This document shows positions 8,110-15,948 of a stretch of DNA of 64,000 nucleotides, in pieces. Source of the stretch: Variovorax paradoxus. Lineage in GTDB: Bacteria; Pseudomonadota; Gammaproteobacteria; Burkholderiales; Burkholderiaceae_C. Each line of letters starts with the position of its first letter. The first letter of the stretch is position 1. Both the position numbers and the translations under genes were made by a program. Under the pieces are notes generated by a model. It worked only from the letters and a program-made list of their open reading frames with translations. It did no database searches and was not told the origin of the DNA. The stretch is taken from assembly GCA_016806145.1 (NCBI GenBank), contig CP063167.1, positions 1,422,501 to 1,486,500 on the forward strand, written 5' to 3'.

Positions 8110-8976
8110 ATGGCATGGGATCAATTGCTGACCGGCGTGCTCTCGTCGGTCGCCAGCGGCTCGGTGCTGCTGATCGCGACGCTCGGCCTGGCCGTGGTGT
8201 TCGGGCTGATGGGCGTGGTGAACCTCGCGCACGGCGAATTCATCATGTTCGGCGCCTATGCGGCGCTGACCGCGGTGCGCGCGGGCGTGCCGTTTCCGCT
8301 CGCGGTGGCGCTGGCCGCGCTGGCGGCCGCGGCCTTCGGCGCGCTGGTCGAATGGCTGATCGTGCGGCGCCTGCACGGCCGGCCCTTCGACACGCTGCTG
8401 GCCATGTGGGGCCTGAGCCTCGCGCTCTACCAGAGCGCGGTGCTGCTGTTCGGCACGGTCACGCCGGGCATCGGCATGCCGGCATCGAACGTGCGCATCG
8501 GCGACTACACGATCTCCAGCTACCTGCTGTTCCTGATCGCGGTGGCGGCGGTGCTGATCGCGGCCGTGTATGCGCTGCTCACGCGCACCAACTACGGCCT
8601 GATGGCGCGCGCCGCGATCCAGGACCCGGCCACCGCGGCCGCGATGGGCGTGCGCACGGTACGCATCAACAACCTCACCTTCGCCCTGGGCTGCGGCCTC
8701 GCGGGCCTGGCCGGCGCGATCCTGGTGCCGGCCGTGCCGGCCACGCCCAGCATGGGCTTCGCCTTCGGCATCAAGGCCTTCCTGGCGGTGGTGGTGGCGG
8801 GCCCGGTCACGCTCGCGGGCACCATCGCCGCGGGCGGCATCCTGGGCTCGGCCGCGAGCGCGGTGGCCAGCGTCTGGTCCACCGTCGCGGGCGACGTGGT
8901 GTTCTTCGTGATCACGCTCGTGGCCCTGCGCGCCTGGCCGCAGGGCATCTCCGAGCGCTGGCGCCTGAAGCTCTGA
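8110..8976 (+). CDS. ABC transporter permease, LivH/UrtB type
   Basis: First membrane subunit of the importer, 288 residues and largely hydrophobic. The segment GLAVVFGLMGVVNLAHGEFIM is the LivH-family hallmark near the N-terminus, and the C-terminal half carries the ATPase-docking loop region around TNYGLMARAAIQDPATAAAMG. It starts 12 bases after the binding-protein stop codon and is followed 13 bases later by the fused second permease. With the neighbours it forms a complete importer for the amide-type ligand. Confidence 0.9.
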   Translation: MAWDQLLTGVLSSVASGSVLLIATLGLAVVFGLMGVVNLAHGEFIMFGAYAALTAVRAGVPFPLAVALAALAAAAFGALVEWLIVRRLHGRPFDTLLAMWGLSLALYQSAVLLFGTVTPGIGMPASNVRIGDYTISSYLLFLIAVAAVLIAAVYALLTRTNYGLMARAAIQDPATAAAMGVRTVRINNLTFALGCGLAGLAGAILVPAVPATPSMGFAFGIKAFLAVVVAGPVTLAGTIAAGGILGSAASAVASVWSTVAGDVVFFVITLVALRAWPQGISERWRLKL

Positions 8977-8989
8977 ACGGAGGCCACGC

Positions 8990-10843
8990 ATGAACATGAG
9001 CAGAACCCTGGCCGCACCCGTGGCCACGACCGCGGCCACCACGCGCCGCGCGCTTCCCTGGTGGCTGGCCACCGTCGCCGGCACCGTCGTGCTGGGCGCC
9101 GGCGCCTTCTTCGTCGACGAGTACCTCGCCTACCTCGCGAGCTCCTGGCTGATCTTCGGCATGCTGGGCCTGAGCCTGGACATGGTGTGGGGCCGCGGCG
9201 GCATGCTGAGCCTCGGGCAGACGGCCTTCTTCGGCCTCGGCGGCTACGCGGGCAGCGTGGCGGCGATCAACCTCGCGAGCGTCACCGGCAACACGCTGGT
9301 GTGGTCGCTGCCGGTCGGCGCGATCGTGGGCGCGGCCGCCGCCGGCGCGGTCGGCTGGCTGCTGTTCCACGGCCGCCTCGGCGCGCTGCAGGCCACCATC
9401 CTGACCTACACCGTCACCCTGCTGCTGTGGACCGGCAGCATCTCGTTCTCGGCGCGCTTCGGCGACGCGGTGGTGGGCGGCGACAACGGCCTGTCGAACA
9501 TCCCGGGCATGGTGCTGGGCTTCGGCGCCGACGCGCAGGGGCTCGGGCCGCAGGGCACCTTCGCCTGCGTGCTGGCGGTCTCGGCGCTGGTGCTGCTGGG
9601 CGTGCGCGCGCTGCTGCGATCGCCCTTCGGCACGGTCGTCGACTGCGTGCGCCTCGACGGCCCCAAGACCGAGCTGCTGGGCTACGACGTGCGGCGCTGC
9701 CAGCTCGTGGTGTTCACGCTGGCCGGCGGCATCGCGGGCCTGGCCGGCGCGCTCTACGGCGCCTGGGCCAACTACCTCAACCCCTCGCTGTTCAGCGCGC
9801 AGCAGGCGCTGCTGGTGCCGATCTACGTGCTGGTGGGCGGGCTCGGCACGCTGGCCGGTCCGTTCGTGGGCGCGGTGGCGGTCGGCGGGCTGTCGTACTG
9901 GCTGGGCGGCGGCGTGGTCGGCGGGCAGACCACGCTGATCATGGGCGTGGCGCTGATCCTGCTCGTGCTGTTCCTGCGCGGCGGGCTGCTCGGCGGTCTC
10001 GGCCGGTTGTGGGCGCTGCGCGGGCCGGGCGGCGCGCAGGGCAAGGCGCGCCAGGCCAAGACCGCGATGGACGTGGACCTGGTGCGCGGCCTGCGCGAAG
10101 GCGCGGCCGTGCCGGCGCCGGTGCTCGAGATCCGCGACGGGGTCAAGCGCTTCGGCGGCGTGGTGCCCGTCAACCGCGTCACCCAGCGCTTCGCGCCGGG
10201 CCGCGTGCGCTGCCTGATCGGGCCGAACGGCGCGGGCAAGAGCTCGCTGCTGCGCTGCCTCACGGGCACGCACCTGCTCGACGCGGGCGAGATCGTGCTC
10301 GACGGGCGACCGGTCACGCGCTGGATGCCGTACCGCCGCGTGCAGGCCGGCGTGGGCATCAAGATGCAGGTGGCGCAGGTGTTCGGCGAACTGAGCGTGC
10401 GCACCAACCTCTGGATCGCCGCCTACAGCCGCGACCGCGATGCCGCGGTGGCCGACCGGCTCAGCGAGCGCACCCTGCGCGCGCTCGGCCTCGAGACGCT
10501 GGCCGAGCGCGATGCGGCCGACCTCTCGCACGGCGAGCAGCAATGGCTGGACCTCGGCATGGTGCTGTGCCTGCAGCCCTCGGTGGTGCTGCTCGACGAG
10601 CCGGCCGCGGGCATGACCGGCGACGAGCGCCGCGAGCTCTCGCAGCTGGTGCGCGTGCTCGCCGAAACGGCGGCCGTGGTCGTGGTCGAGCACGACATGG
10701 CCTTCGTGCGCACGCTCGACGCCGAAGTGACCGTCCTGCACCGCGGCGAGGTCTTCGCCCAGGGCGACCTCGACACCCTGCGCCAGGACGAACGCATCCT
10801 GGACATCTATCTCGGGAGACAGCAGCATGTTCGAAGCCATTGA
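8990..10843 (+). CDS. Fused ABC transporter permease-ATPase (LivM-LivG / UrtC-UrtD type)
   Basis: One 617-residue protein joins the second permease and one ATPase. Residues 1 to about 345 are hydrophobic LivM-type sequence with the family string SSWLIFGMLGLSLDMVWGRGG. About 380-617 are an ATPase with Walker A GPNGAGKSS near 411, signature LSHGEQQ near 512 and Walker B VVLLDEPAAG near 532. In most genomes these are two genes. An ATG two codons later is an alternative start. The fusion has no internal stop or obvious internal start, and it overlaps the next ATPase gene by 17 bases, so the two ATPase halves are translationally coupled. Confidence 0.9.
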   Translation: MNMSRTLAAPVATTAATTRRALPWWLATVAGTVVLGAGAFFVDEYLAYLASSWLIFGMLGLSLDMVWGRGGMLSLGQTAFFGLGGYAGSVAAINLASVTGNTLVWSLPVGAIVGAAAAGAVGWLLFHGRLGALQATILTYTVTLLLWTGSISFSARFGDAVVGGDNGLSNIPGMVLGFGADAQGLGPQGTFACVLAVSALVLLGVRALLRSPFGTVVDCVRLDGPKTELLGYDVRRCQLVVFTLAGGIAGLAGALYGAWANYLNPSLFSAQQALLVPIYVLVGGLGTLAGPFVGAVAVGGLSYWLGGGVVGGQTTLIMGVALILLVLFLRGGLLGGLGRLWALRGPGGAQGKARQAKTAMDVDLVRGLREGAAVPAPVLEIRDGVKRFGGVVPVNRVTQRFAPGRVRCLIGPNGAGKSSLLRCLTGTHLLDAGEIVLDGRPVTRWMPYRRVQAGVGIKMQVAQVFGELSVRTNLWIAAYSRDRDAAVADRLSERTLRALGLETLAERDAADLSHGEQQWLDLGMVLCLQPSVVLLDEPAAGMTGDERRELSQLVRVLAETAAVVVVEHDMAFVRTLDAEVTVLHRGEVFAQGDLDTLRQDERILDIYLGRQQHVRSH

Positions 10844-11522
10844 GATCAGCGGCGGCTACGGCAAGACATCGATCGTCGAGCGCGCCAGCCTGCGCGTGGG
10901 GCGCGGCGAGATCGTCGCGCTGCTCGGCCGCAACGGCGTGGGCAAGTCCACGCTGATGCGCCTGCTGGTCGGCCAGGCCACGCCCATGGGCGGCAACACG
11001 CGCCTCGACGGCCGGCCGCTGCCCGAGCGCACCGACGACCGCGCGCGCTGCGGCCTGGGCTACGTGCCGCAGGGGCGCTTCGTGTTCCCGCGGCTGTCGG
11101 TCAGCGAGAACATCGCGCTGGCGGCCGTGGCCTGCGGCCATCCGCGCGCCGAGGCGATCGCGCGCGCCTTCGCCGACTTTCCGGCGCTGGTGCCCAAGGC
11201 CAACGACCTCGCGGGCCGGCTCAGCGGTGGCCAGCAGCAGATCCTCGCGATGGCGCGCGCGCTGGCCACGCGGCCGAAGCTGCTGCTGCTCGACGAGCCG
11301 ACCGAGGGCGTGCAGCCCTCGATCGTCGACGAGATCGCCGAGGTGCTGCTGCGGCTGCGCCGCGACGGCCTGTCGGTGCTGGTCGCCGAGCAGGACCTGA
11401 ACTTCTGCCTCTCGATCGCCGAGCGCGCCTACGTCATGGACCAGGGCCGCATCGTGCGCGAGACGCGCAAGGCCGAGCTCGAGGGCGACCGCGCGCTCCT
11501 GCAGGAACTGCTCGGCGTCTGA
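10827..11522 (+). CDS. ABC transporter ATPase, LivF/UrtE type
   Basis: Second ATPase of the amide/urea-type importer, 231 residues, the usual LivF length. Walker A GRNGVGKST lies near residue 33, signature LSGGQQQ near 132 and Walker B LLLLDEPTEG near 152, followed by the family string VQPSIVDEI. The start overlaps the fused permease-ATPase gene by 17 bases and has CGGGAGACAGCAGC before it. It would pair with the ATPase half of the fusion protein at the cytoplasmic face. Confidence 0.92.
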   Translation: MFEAIEISGGYGKTSIVERASLRVGRGEIVALLGRNGVGKSTLMRLLVGQATPMGGNTRLDGRPLPERTDDRARCGLGYVPQGRFVFPRLSVSENIALAAVACGHPRAEAIARAFADFPALVPKANDLAGRLSGGQQQILAMARALATRPKLLLLDEPTEGVQPSIVDEIAEVLLRLRRDGLSVLVAEQDLNFCLSIAERAYVMDQGRIVRETRKAELEGDRALLQELLGV

Positions 11523-11565
11523 GCCCCCACATCCACGCACACATCCAAAGAGAGGAACGAACACC

Positions 11566-12576
11566 ATGGACCACGAGATCTTCGAGGCGGGCGACATCGC
11601 CCTGCAATCGGGCCGCATGCTGCGCAACGCGAAGCTGGCCTACAAGACCTACGGCAAGCTCAATGCCAAGCGCGACAACGCCATCGTCTACCCGACCTGG
11701 TTCGCGAGCACGCACGCCGACAACGAATGGCTGATCGGGCCCGGCAAGGCGCTCGATCCGTCGGAGTACTTCATCGTCGTGCCGAACTCCTTCGGCAACG
11801 GCGTCTCGAGCTCGCCGAGCAACCAGCCCGCGCCCAACAACCGCGGCCGCTTTCCGAACGTGACCGTCTACGACAACGTGGTGCAGCAGCACCGGCTGGT
11901 GACCGAGCACCTGGGCATCGACAGCCTGCGCCTGGTCACGGGCTGGTCGCTGGGCGCGGTGCATGCGTTCCACTGGGCCGCGCTGTACCCGGACATGGTG
12001 CAGCGGCTGCTGCCGTTCCAGGGCGCCGCGCGCGCGTCGCGCCACTTCCAGGTCTTCTTCGCGAGCGTGAAGGCCGCGCTGCAGGCCGACGCCGAATGGC
12101 GCGAGGGCTTCTACGAGCGCCAGCCCGAGCGCGGCCTGCGCGCCGCCGGCCGGGTGTACGCGGGCTGGGGCTTCTCGCAGAAGTTCCTGCGCGACCGGCT
12201 CGACATCGAGGCACTGGGCTTCGCCTCGCTCGAGGACTTCCTGATCGAGTTCTGGGAAGGCTGGCTGCTGTCGAAGGATGCCAACAACCTGGTCGCGTCG
12301 CTGTGGACCGGGCAGCACGGCGACATCGCCGACAACCCGGTCTACCGGGGCGACTTCGTCGCGGCGCTGTCGGCGATCAAGGCGCGCGCCATCGTCATGC
12401 CCTCGTCGAGCGATCTCTACTTTCCGCCCGAGGATTCGGCCTTCGAGGTCGCGCACATGCCCAACGCCGAGCTGCGCGTGCTGCCTTCCGACTGGGGCCA
12501 CCTGGCGGGCAAGGGCCTGCACGAACCCGACAACGCGTTCATCGACAGCGCGCTGCGCGAACTGCTGGCGGCATGA
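11566..12576 (+). CDS. Alpha/beta hydrolase, MetX-like (homoserine acetyltransferase superfamily)
   Basis: Cytoplasmic alpha/beta-fold enzyme, 336 residues. The string LAYKTYGKLNAKRDNAIVYP is typical of the MetX superfamily. The nucleophile elbow is GWSLGA with Ser128; SSSDLYFPPED offers the acid and DWGHLAG the histidine. Members of this branch act as hydrolases rather than homoserine acyltransferases. The gene lies between the transporter and an amidase, so hydrolysis of an ester, amide or nitrile-derived intermediate is plausible. The biosynthetic role is unlikely because no sulfur-metabolism gene is nearby. Confidence 0.75.
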   Translation: MDHEIFEAGDIALQSGRMLRNAKLAYKTYGKLNAKRDNAIVYPTWFASTHADNEWLIGPGKALDPSEYFIVVPNSFGNGVSSSPSNQPAPNNRGRFPNVTVYDNVVQQHRLVTEHLGIDSLRLVTGWSLGAVHAFHWAALYPDMVQRLLPFQGAARASRHFQVFFASVKAALQADAEWREGFYERQPERGLRAAGRVYAGWGFSQKFLRDRLDIEALGFASLEDFLIEFWEGWLLSKDANNLVASLWTGQHGDIADNPVYRGDFVAALSAIKARAIVMPSSSDLYFPPEDSAFEVAHMPNAELRVLPSDWGHLAGKGLHEPDNAFIDSALRELLAA

Positions 12577-12794
12577 CCATGGCAACCGTTCCCACCCAGC
12601 CCGCCGCACCCTGGAACGCCGACAGCGTGGCCGCGCATCGCCGCGCCGCGGGCCTCGCGGCGCTCGACCCCGCGCTGTGCGGCGAGGTCGCGGCGATCCT
12701 CGAGGACCTGCGCACGGGCCTGCGCGAGATGCCCGGGCGTGCCTGGTTCGCGCTCGTTCCACCGTCGACGGAGACCGATCATGTCCATCGCTGA
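12573..12794 (+). CDS. Small protein preceding amidase (AtzG-like position)
   Basis: A 73-residue ORF that starts inside the hydrolase stop codon (ATGA) and ends 14 bases into the amidase gene, so it is tightly coupled on both sides. The sequence is helical-looking (AAHRRAAGLAALDPALCGEV) and has no motif I recognise. In cyanuric-acid operons a small AtzG-type subunit precedes and stabilises the amidase AtzE; this gene has the same position and size, but I see no clear sequence match. A second ATG two codons in is an alternative start. Confidence 0.5.
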   Translation: MTMATVPTQPAAPWNADSVAAHRRAAGLAALDPALCGEVAAILEDLRTGLREMPGRAWFALVPPSTETDHVHR

Positions 12795-14217
12795 GACCAT
12801 CGACGGCGCTGGCGTGGCGCAATTGGCCGCGCTGATCCGCCGCGGCGAGCTCGGCGCGGTCGAGCTGGCCGAACGCCGGCTGGCCGACATCGAACGCCGC
12901 GCCGCGCGCACCAATGCCTTCGTGGCCGTCGACCGCGAAGGCGCGCTGGCCCAGGCGCGCGAGGCCGACCTCGCGCTGGCGCGCGGACTGTCGCTGGGGC
13001 CGCTGCATGGCGTGCCGATCGCGGTGAAGGACAACGTGCTGACCGCCGGCCTCGGCAGCAGCGCGGCCTCGGCCGTGCTGGCCGACGCGCCGCTGCAGGG
13101 CGAGGCACCGCTGGTCGCGCGGCTGCGCCGGGCCGGCGCCATCGTGGTGGCCAAGACCAACATGCACGAGTGGGCCTACGGCGCGACCAACAAGGGATCG
13201 CACCATGGCCCCACGCGCAATCCCTGGGACCCGCGCGCGATCACCGGCGGCTCCAGCGGCGGCTCGGCCGCCTGCGTGGCCGACGGGCTGCTGCCGCTGG
13301 CCATCGGCACCGACACCGGCGGCTCGATCCGCATTCCCGCCGCGGCCTGCGGCATCTCGGGCATCAAGCCGGGCACCGGCCGCGTCGAGGGCGAGGGCGT
13401 GCTGCCGCTGGCCTGGAGCTTCGATGCCGCCGGGCCGATGGCGCGCAGTGCCGAGGACCTGTGGCTGGGGCTCGACGCGATGTGGCCCGGCGCGGCCGGC
13501 GATTCCTCGCGCCATGCCGCGCAGTTCCGCGAGGCACGCGGCCGCGCCCGGCTGCGCATCGGCGTGCTGGCGGGCGAGGGCTTCGAGACCGCGTCCGACG
13601 TGGGCCGGGCCTTCGAGGCGGCGCTCGAGGTCTTCGGCCAGCGCGGCAGCGATCTCGTGCCGGTGCCGGTGCGCGGCATGGCGGCGGTGTTTGCGGCCTG
13701 GAAGGCCATCATGTACGCCGAGGCCAGCACCTTCCACCGTCCGCTGATGCACGACCGGGCGCGGCACTACGCACCCGACGTGCGCGCGCTGCTGCATGCG
13801 GGCGAGAGCGTGTCGGCCGTCGACTACCTCGCGGCGCAGCAGTTCCGCGGCGCCTTCTGCGCCGCGTTCGCGCGCGACATGGCGGGCCTCGATGCGCTCG
13901 CGCTGCCGACGCTGCCCGTGACCGCGCCGCCCTTGGCAGAATCGCGCATCGAATTCGCCGGCCGCACGACCACCGTCCAGGACGCCATGACCGCCATGCC
14001 CTGCCTCGCCAACTTCACCGGCCTGCCGGCGGTGAGCCTGCCCTGCGGCTTCGGCGACACGGGCCTGCCGGTGGGCCTCACGCTGATCGGCCATGCCGGC
14101 GGCGAGTTCGCGCTGCTCGGGCTGGCCGCGGCCTTCCAGGACGACACCGCCTGGCACGCCATGCGGCCCGGCCATGCGACGGCGACAGGCCGCGAGGAGG
14201 GCGTGCATGTCCGATGA
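12781..14217 (+). CDS. Amidase (amidase signature family, AtzE/GatA-like)
   Basis: Cytoplasmic amidohydrolase of 478 residues. The complete Ser-cisSer-Lys triad is visible: Lys83 in AVKDN, Ser158 in the ITGGSSGGSA loop and Ser182 in GTDTGGS. Because of the small upstream gene and the amide transporter, a substrate such as an N-substituted amide or urea derivative taken up by the importer is likely, releasing ammonia. The tRNA-amidotransferase role (GatA) is unlikely, as no gatB or gatC is near. The ATG at 12781 was chosen because it begins at the conserved length and overlaps the small ORF by 14 bases. Confidence 0.9.
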   Translation: MSIAETIDGAGVAQLAALIRRGELGAVELAERRLADIERRAARTNAFVAVDREGALAQAREADLALARGLSLGPLHGVPIAVKDNVLTAGLGSSAASAVLADAPLQGEAPLVARLRRAGAIVVAKTNMHEWAYGATNKGSHHGPTRNPWDPRAITGGSSGGSAACVADGLLPLAIGTDTGGSIRIPAAACGISGIKPGTGRVEGEGVLPLAWSFDAAGPMARSAEDLWLGLDAMWPGAAGDSSRHAAQFREARGRARLRIGVLAGEGFETASDVGRAFEAALEVFGQRGSDLVPVPVRGMAAVFAAWKAIMYAEASTFHRPLMHDRARHYAPDVRALLHAGESVSAVDYLAAQQFRGAFCAAFARDMAGLDALALPTLPVTAPPLAESRIEFAGRTTTVQDAMTAMPCLANFTGLPAVSLPCGFGDTGLPVGLTLIGHAGGEFALLGLAAAFQDDTAWHAMRPGHATATGREEGVHVR

Positions 14218-15325
14218 GATCGGCGTGGGCGTGCTGTTCGCCCAGACCGGCAACATGGCCGTGACCGAGCAGGCGCTGCTGAGCGGCACGCTGGTCGCCA
14301 TCGACGAGATCAACTCGGGCGGCGGCGTCGCGGGCCGGCCCATCGTGCCGATCATCGAGGACCCGGGCCCCGATCCCGCGAGCTACCGCGACATCGCGCG
14401 CCGCATGGTGCTGCACCACCAGGTGCCGGTGATCTTCGGCTGCTGCTCGTCGGCCAGCCGCAAGGCCGTGCTGCCGGTGGTCGAGCGCCATGGCGCGGTG
14501 CTGTTCTATCCCTCGGTGTACGAGGGCTTCGAGTATTCGCCCAACGTGATCTACACCGGACCCACGCCCGCGCAGACCATCGTGCCGCTGATCAAGTACC
14601 TGTTCGCGCACCACGGGCGGCGCTTCTTCCTGGTCGGTTCCGAGTATGTGTTCGCGCGCGAGATCTCGCGCATCGCGAAGGAGTTTCTGCTCGAGAGCGC
14701 GGGCAGCGTCGCGGGCGAAACCTACCTGCCGATGGGCGCGCCCGACAGCGCCTTCGCCGAGGTGGCCGAGCGCATCGCCGCCGCGCGGCCCGACGTGGTG
14801 CTCAGCACCGTGGTGGGCGCCGACACCGCGCGGCTCTATGCCGCCTGCCATGCCATCGGCGCCACCTCGGCCGAACACCCGATCGCGAGCCTCACCGCGA
14901 GCGAGGCCGAGATCGCGGCACTGAGCCCGGCCGCGCGCGCGGGGCACCTCACGGTCGCGCCCTATTTCGCGGGCATCGAGAGCCCGGCCAGCGCGCGCTT
15001 CACCGCGCTCTACGAGAAGCGCTACGGCGCCGGCCGCCGGCCCAACATGTATGCCGAGGCCGGCTACCTGCAGGTGCACCTGTTCGCGCGCGCCGTGCCG
15101 CGCGAAGGCGCGCCCGACCCCGACCGCATCGTGCGCAGCCTCGGTGGCACGCGCCATGCTTCGGCCCAGGGCGAGGTCGAGATCGACGCCGACACCAACC
15201 ACACCGCGCTCAAGGCCCGCATCGGGCGCTCGCGCGAGGATGGCGGTTTCGACCTGCTGTGGGAGGATGCCTCCATCGTCCGCCCCGATCCCTACCTCGT
15301 CGCCTACGAACGAAAGATCCTCTGA
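14207..15325 (+). CDS. amiC: AmiC-like cytoplasmic amide sensor, negative regulator of AmiR
   Basis: A periplasmic-binding-protein fold of 372 residues without any signal peptide: it begins MSDEIGVGVLFAQTGNMAVTEQ, right at the fold. In Pseudomonas AmiC is such a cytoplasmic protein; it sequesters the antiterminator AmiR until an inducing amide binds. The string GCCSSASRKAVLPVVE and YPSVYEGFEYSPNVIYTG fit the AmiC/UrtA group. It overlaps the amidase gene by 11 bases and the amiR-like gene follows with a TGATG overlap, the same order as in P. aeruginosa (amiC-amiR). A plain transport role is excluded by the lack of export signal. Confidence 0.85.
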   Translation: MSDEIGVGVLFAQTGNMAVTEQALLSGTLVAIDEINSGGGVAGRPIVPIIEDPGPDPASYRDIARRMVLHHQVPVIFGCCSSASRKAVLPVVERHGAVLFYPSVYEGFEYSPNVIYTGPTPAQTIVPLIKYLFAHHGRRFFLVGSEYVFAREISRIAKEFLLESAGSVAGETYLPMGAPDSAFAEVAERIAAARPDVVLSTVVGADTARLYAACHAIGATSAEHPIASLTASEAEIAALSPAARAGHLTVAPYFAGIESPASARFTALYEKRYGAGRRPNMYAEAGYLQVHLFARAVPREGAPDPDRIVRSLGGTRHASAQGEVEIDADTNHTALKARIGRSREDGGFDLLWEDASIVRPDPYLVAYERKIL

Positions 15326-15948
15326 TGTCGCCCGATCCGATCCAGCTGCGCTCCCTGCGTGACATCCGGGTCGCCGTCATCCATCCCGACGACGAGGACG
15401 CCCGCGTGCTGTGCGAGCAGCTGCGCCGCTTTGGCTGCCGCGTCACCGCGCTGTGGCCCGAGCCGAACCACCTGCCCGAGGGCACCGAGGCCGTGTTCTT
15501 CAGCATCCAGTCGGAGCGCGATGCCGCGCACCCGTGGCTGGCCGGTTCCTCGCACGCGGTGCTGATCGCGCTGCTGGCCTACGAGAACCCGGCCGTGCTC
15601 GAGGCTGCCGCGGCGGCCAACGTGCACGGCGTGCTGCCCAAGCCGATTCGTCCCTTCGGCGTGCTCGCCACGCTGTACGTCGCACGCATGCTGTTCCGCT
15701 ACGAGGAGCGGCTGCTCAACCGCATCGCCAAGCTCGACGAGACTTTGCGCACGCGGCGCATCGTCGAGCGCGCGATGAAGATCCTCGCCACGCGCCAGGG
15801 CATCTCGGAGGACGAGGCCTACGCCATCATCCGGCGCGAGGCCATGCGCAAGCAGTTGCCGGTGTCGTCGATGGCCGAGTCGATCGTGCATGCGGAAGCG
15901 ATCTACGGTTTGCCGCCCGATCGCGGCACTTCCGATCCGGCCGAGTGA
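15325..15948 (+). CDS. amiR: AmiR-like ANTAR transcription antiterminator
   Basis: Cytoplasmic RNA-binding regulator, 207 residues. Residues about 10-125 form a receiver-like (pseudo-receiver) domain. Then comes a coiled coil (FRYEERLLNRIAKLDETLRTRR) and a C-terminal ANTAR three-helix domain, about 145-195, with IVERAMKILATRQGISEDEAY and RREAMRK. Known AmiR binds leader RNA hairpins and prevents early termination; AmiC holds it inactive. Here it is coupled to both neighbours by one-base overlaps (TGATG). The triple-hairpin leader at 6623-6703 is the obvious candidate target. Confidence 0.9.
   Translation: MSPDPIQLRSLRDIRVAVIHPDDEDARVLCEQLRRFGCRVTALWPEPNHLPEGTEAVFFSIQSERDAAHPWLAGSSHAVLIALLAYENPAVLEAAAAANVHGVLPKPIRPFGVLATLYVARMLFRYEERLLNRIAKLDETLRTRRIVERAMKILATRQGISEDEAYAIIRREAMRKQLPVSSMAESIVHAEAIYGLPPDRGTSDPAE

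Noticed and set aside
8990..8995. Treating the LivM and LivG halves as two genes
   Set aside because: The frame is continuous, with no stop and no internal start with a ribosome site at the junction near 10080-10130.
6568..9084. Antisense frame of about 840 codons opposite the amide transporter genes
   Set aside because: Low-complexity His/Arg/Gly sequence mirroring the binding-protein and permease genes; no sign of a real product.
11566..12576. Homoserine O-acetyltransferase (metX) for methionine synthesis
   Set aside because: Located inside an amide operon with no sulfur-metabolism genes; only the superfamily fold is supported.
11434..14355. Antisense frame of about 970 codons opposite hydrolase and amidase
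   Set aside because: Shadow of the sense genes; lacks any recognisable domain.
14207..15325. Second transport binding protein for the amide importer
   Set aside because: No signal peptide, and it is directly followed by an ANTAR gene, so an AmiC-type sensor role fits better.
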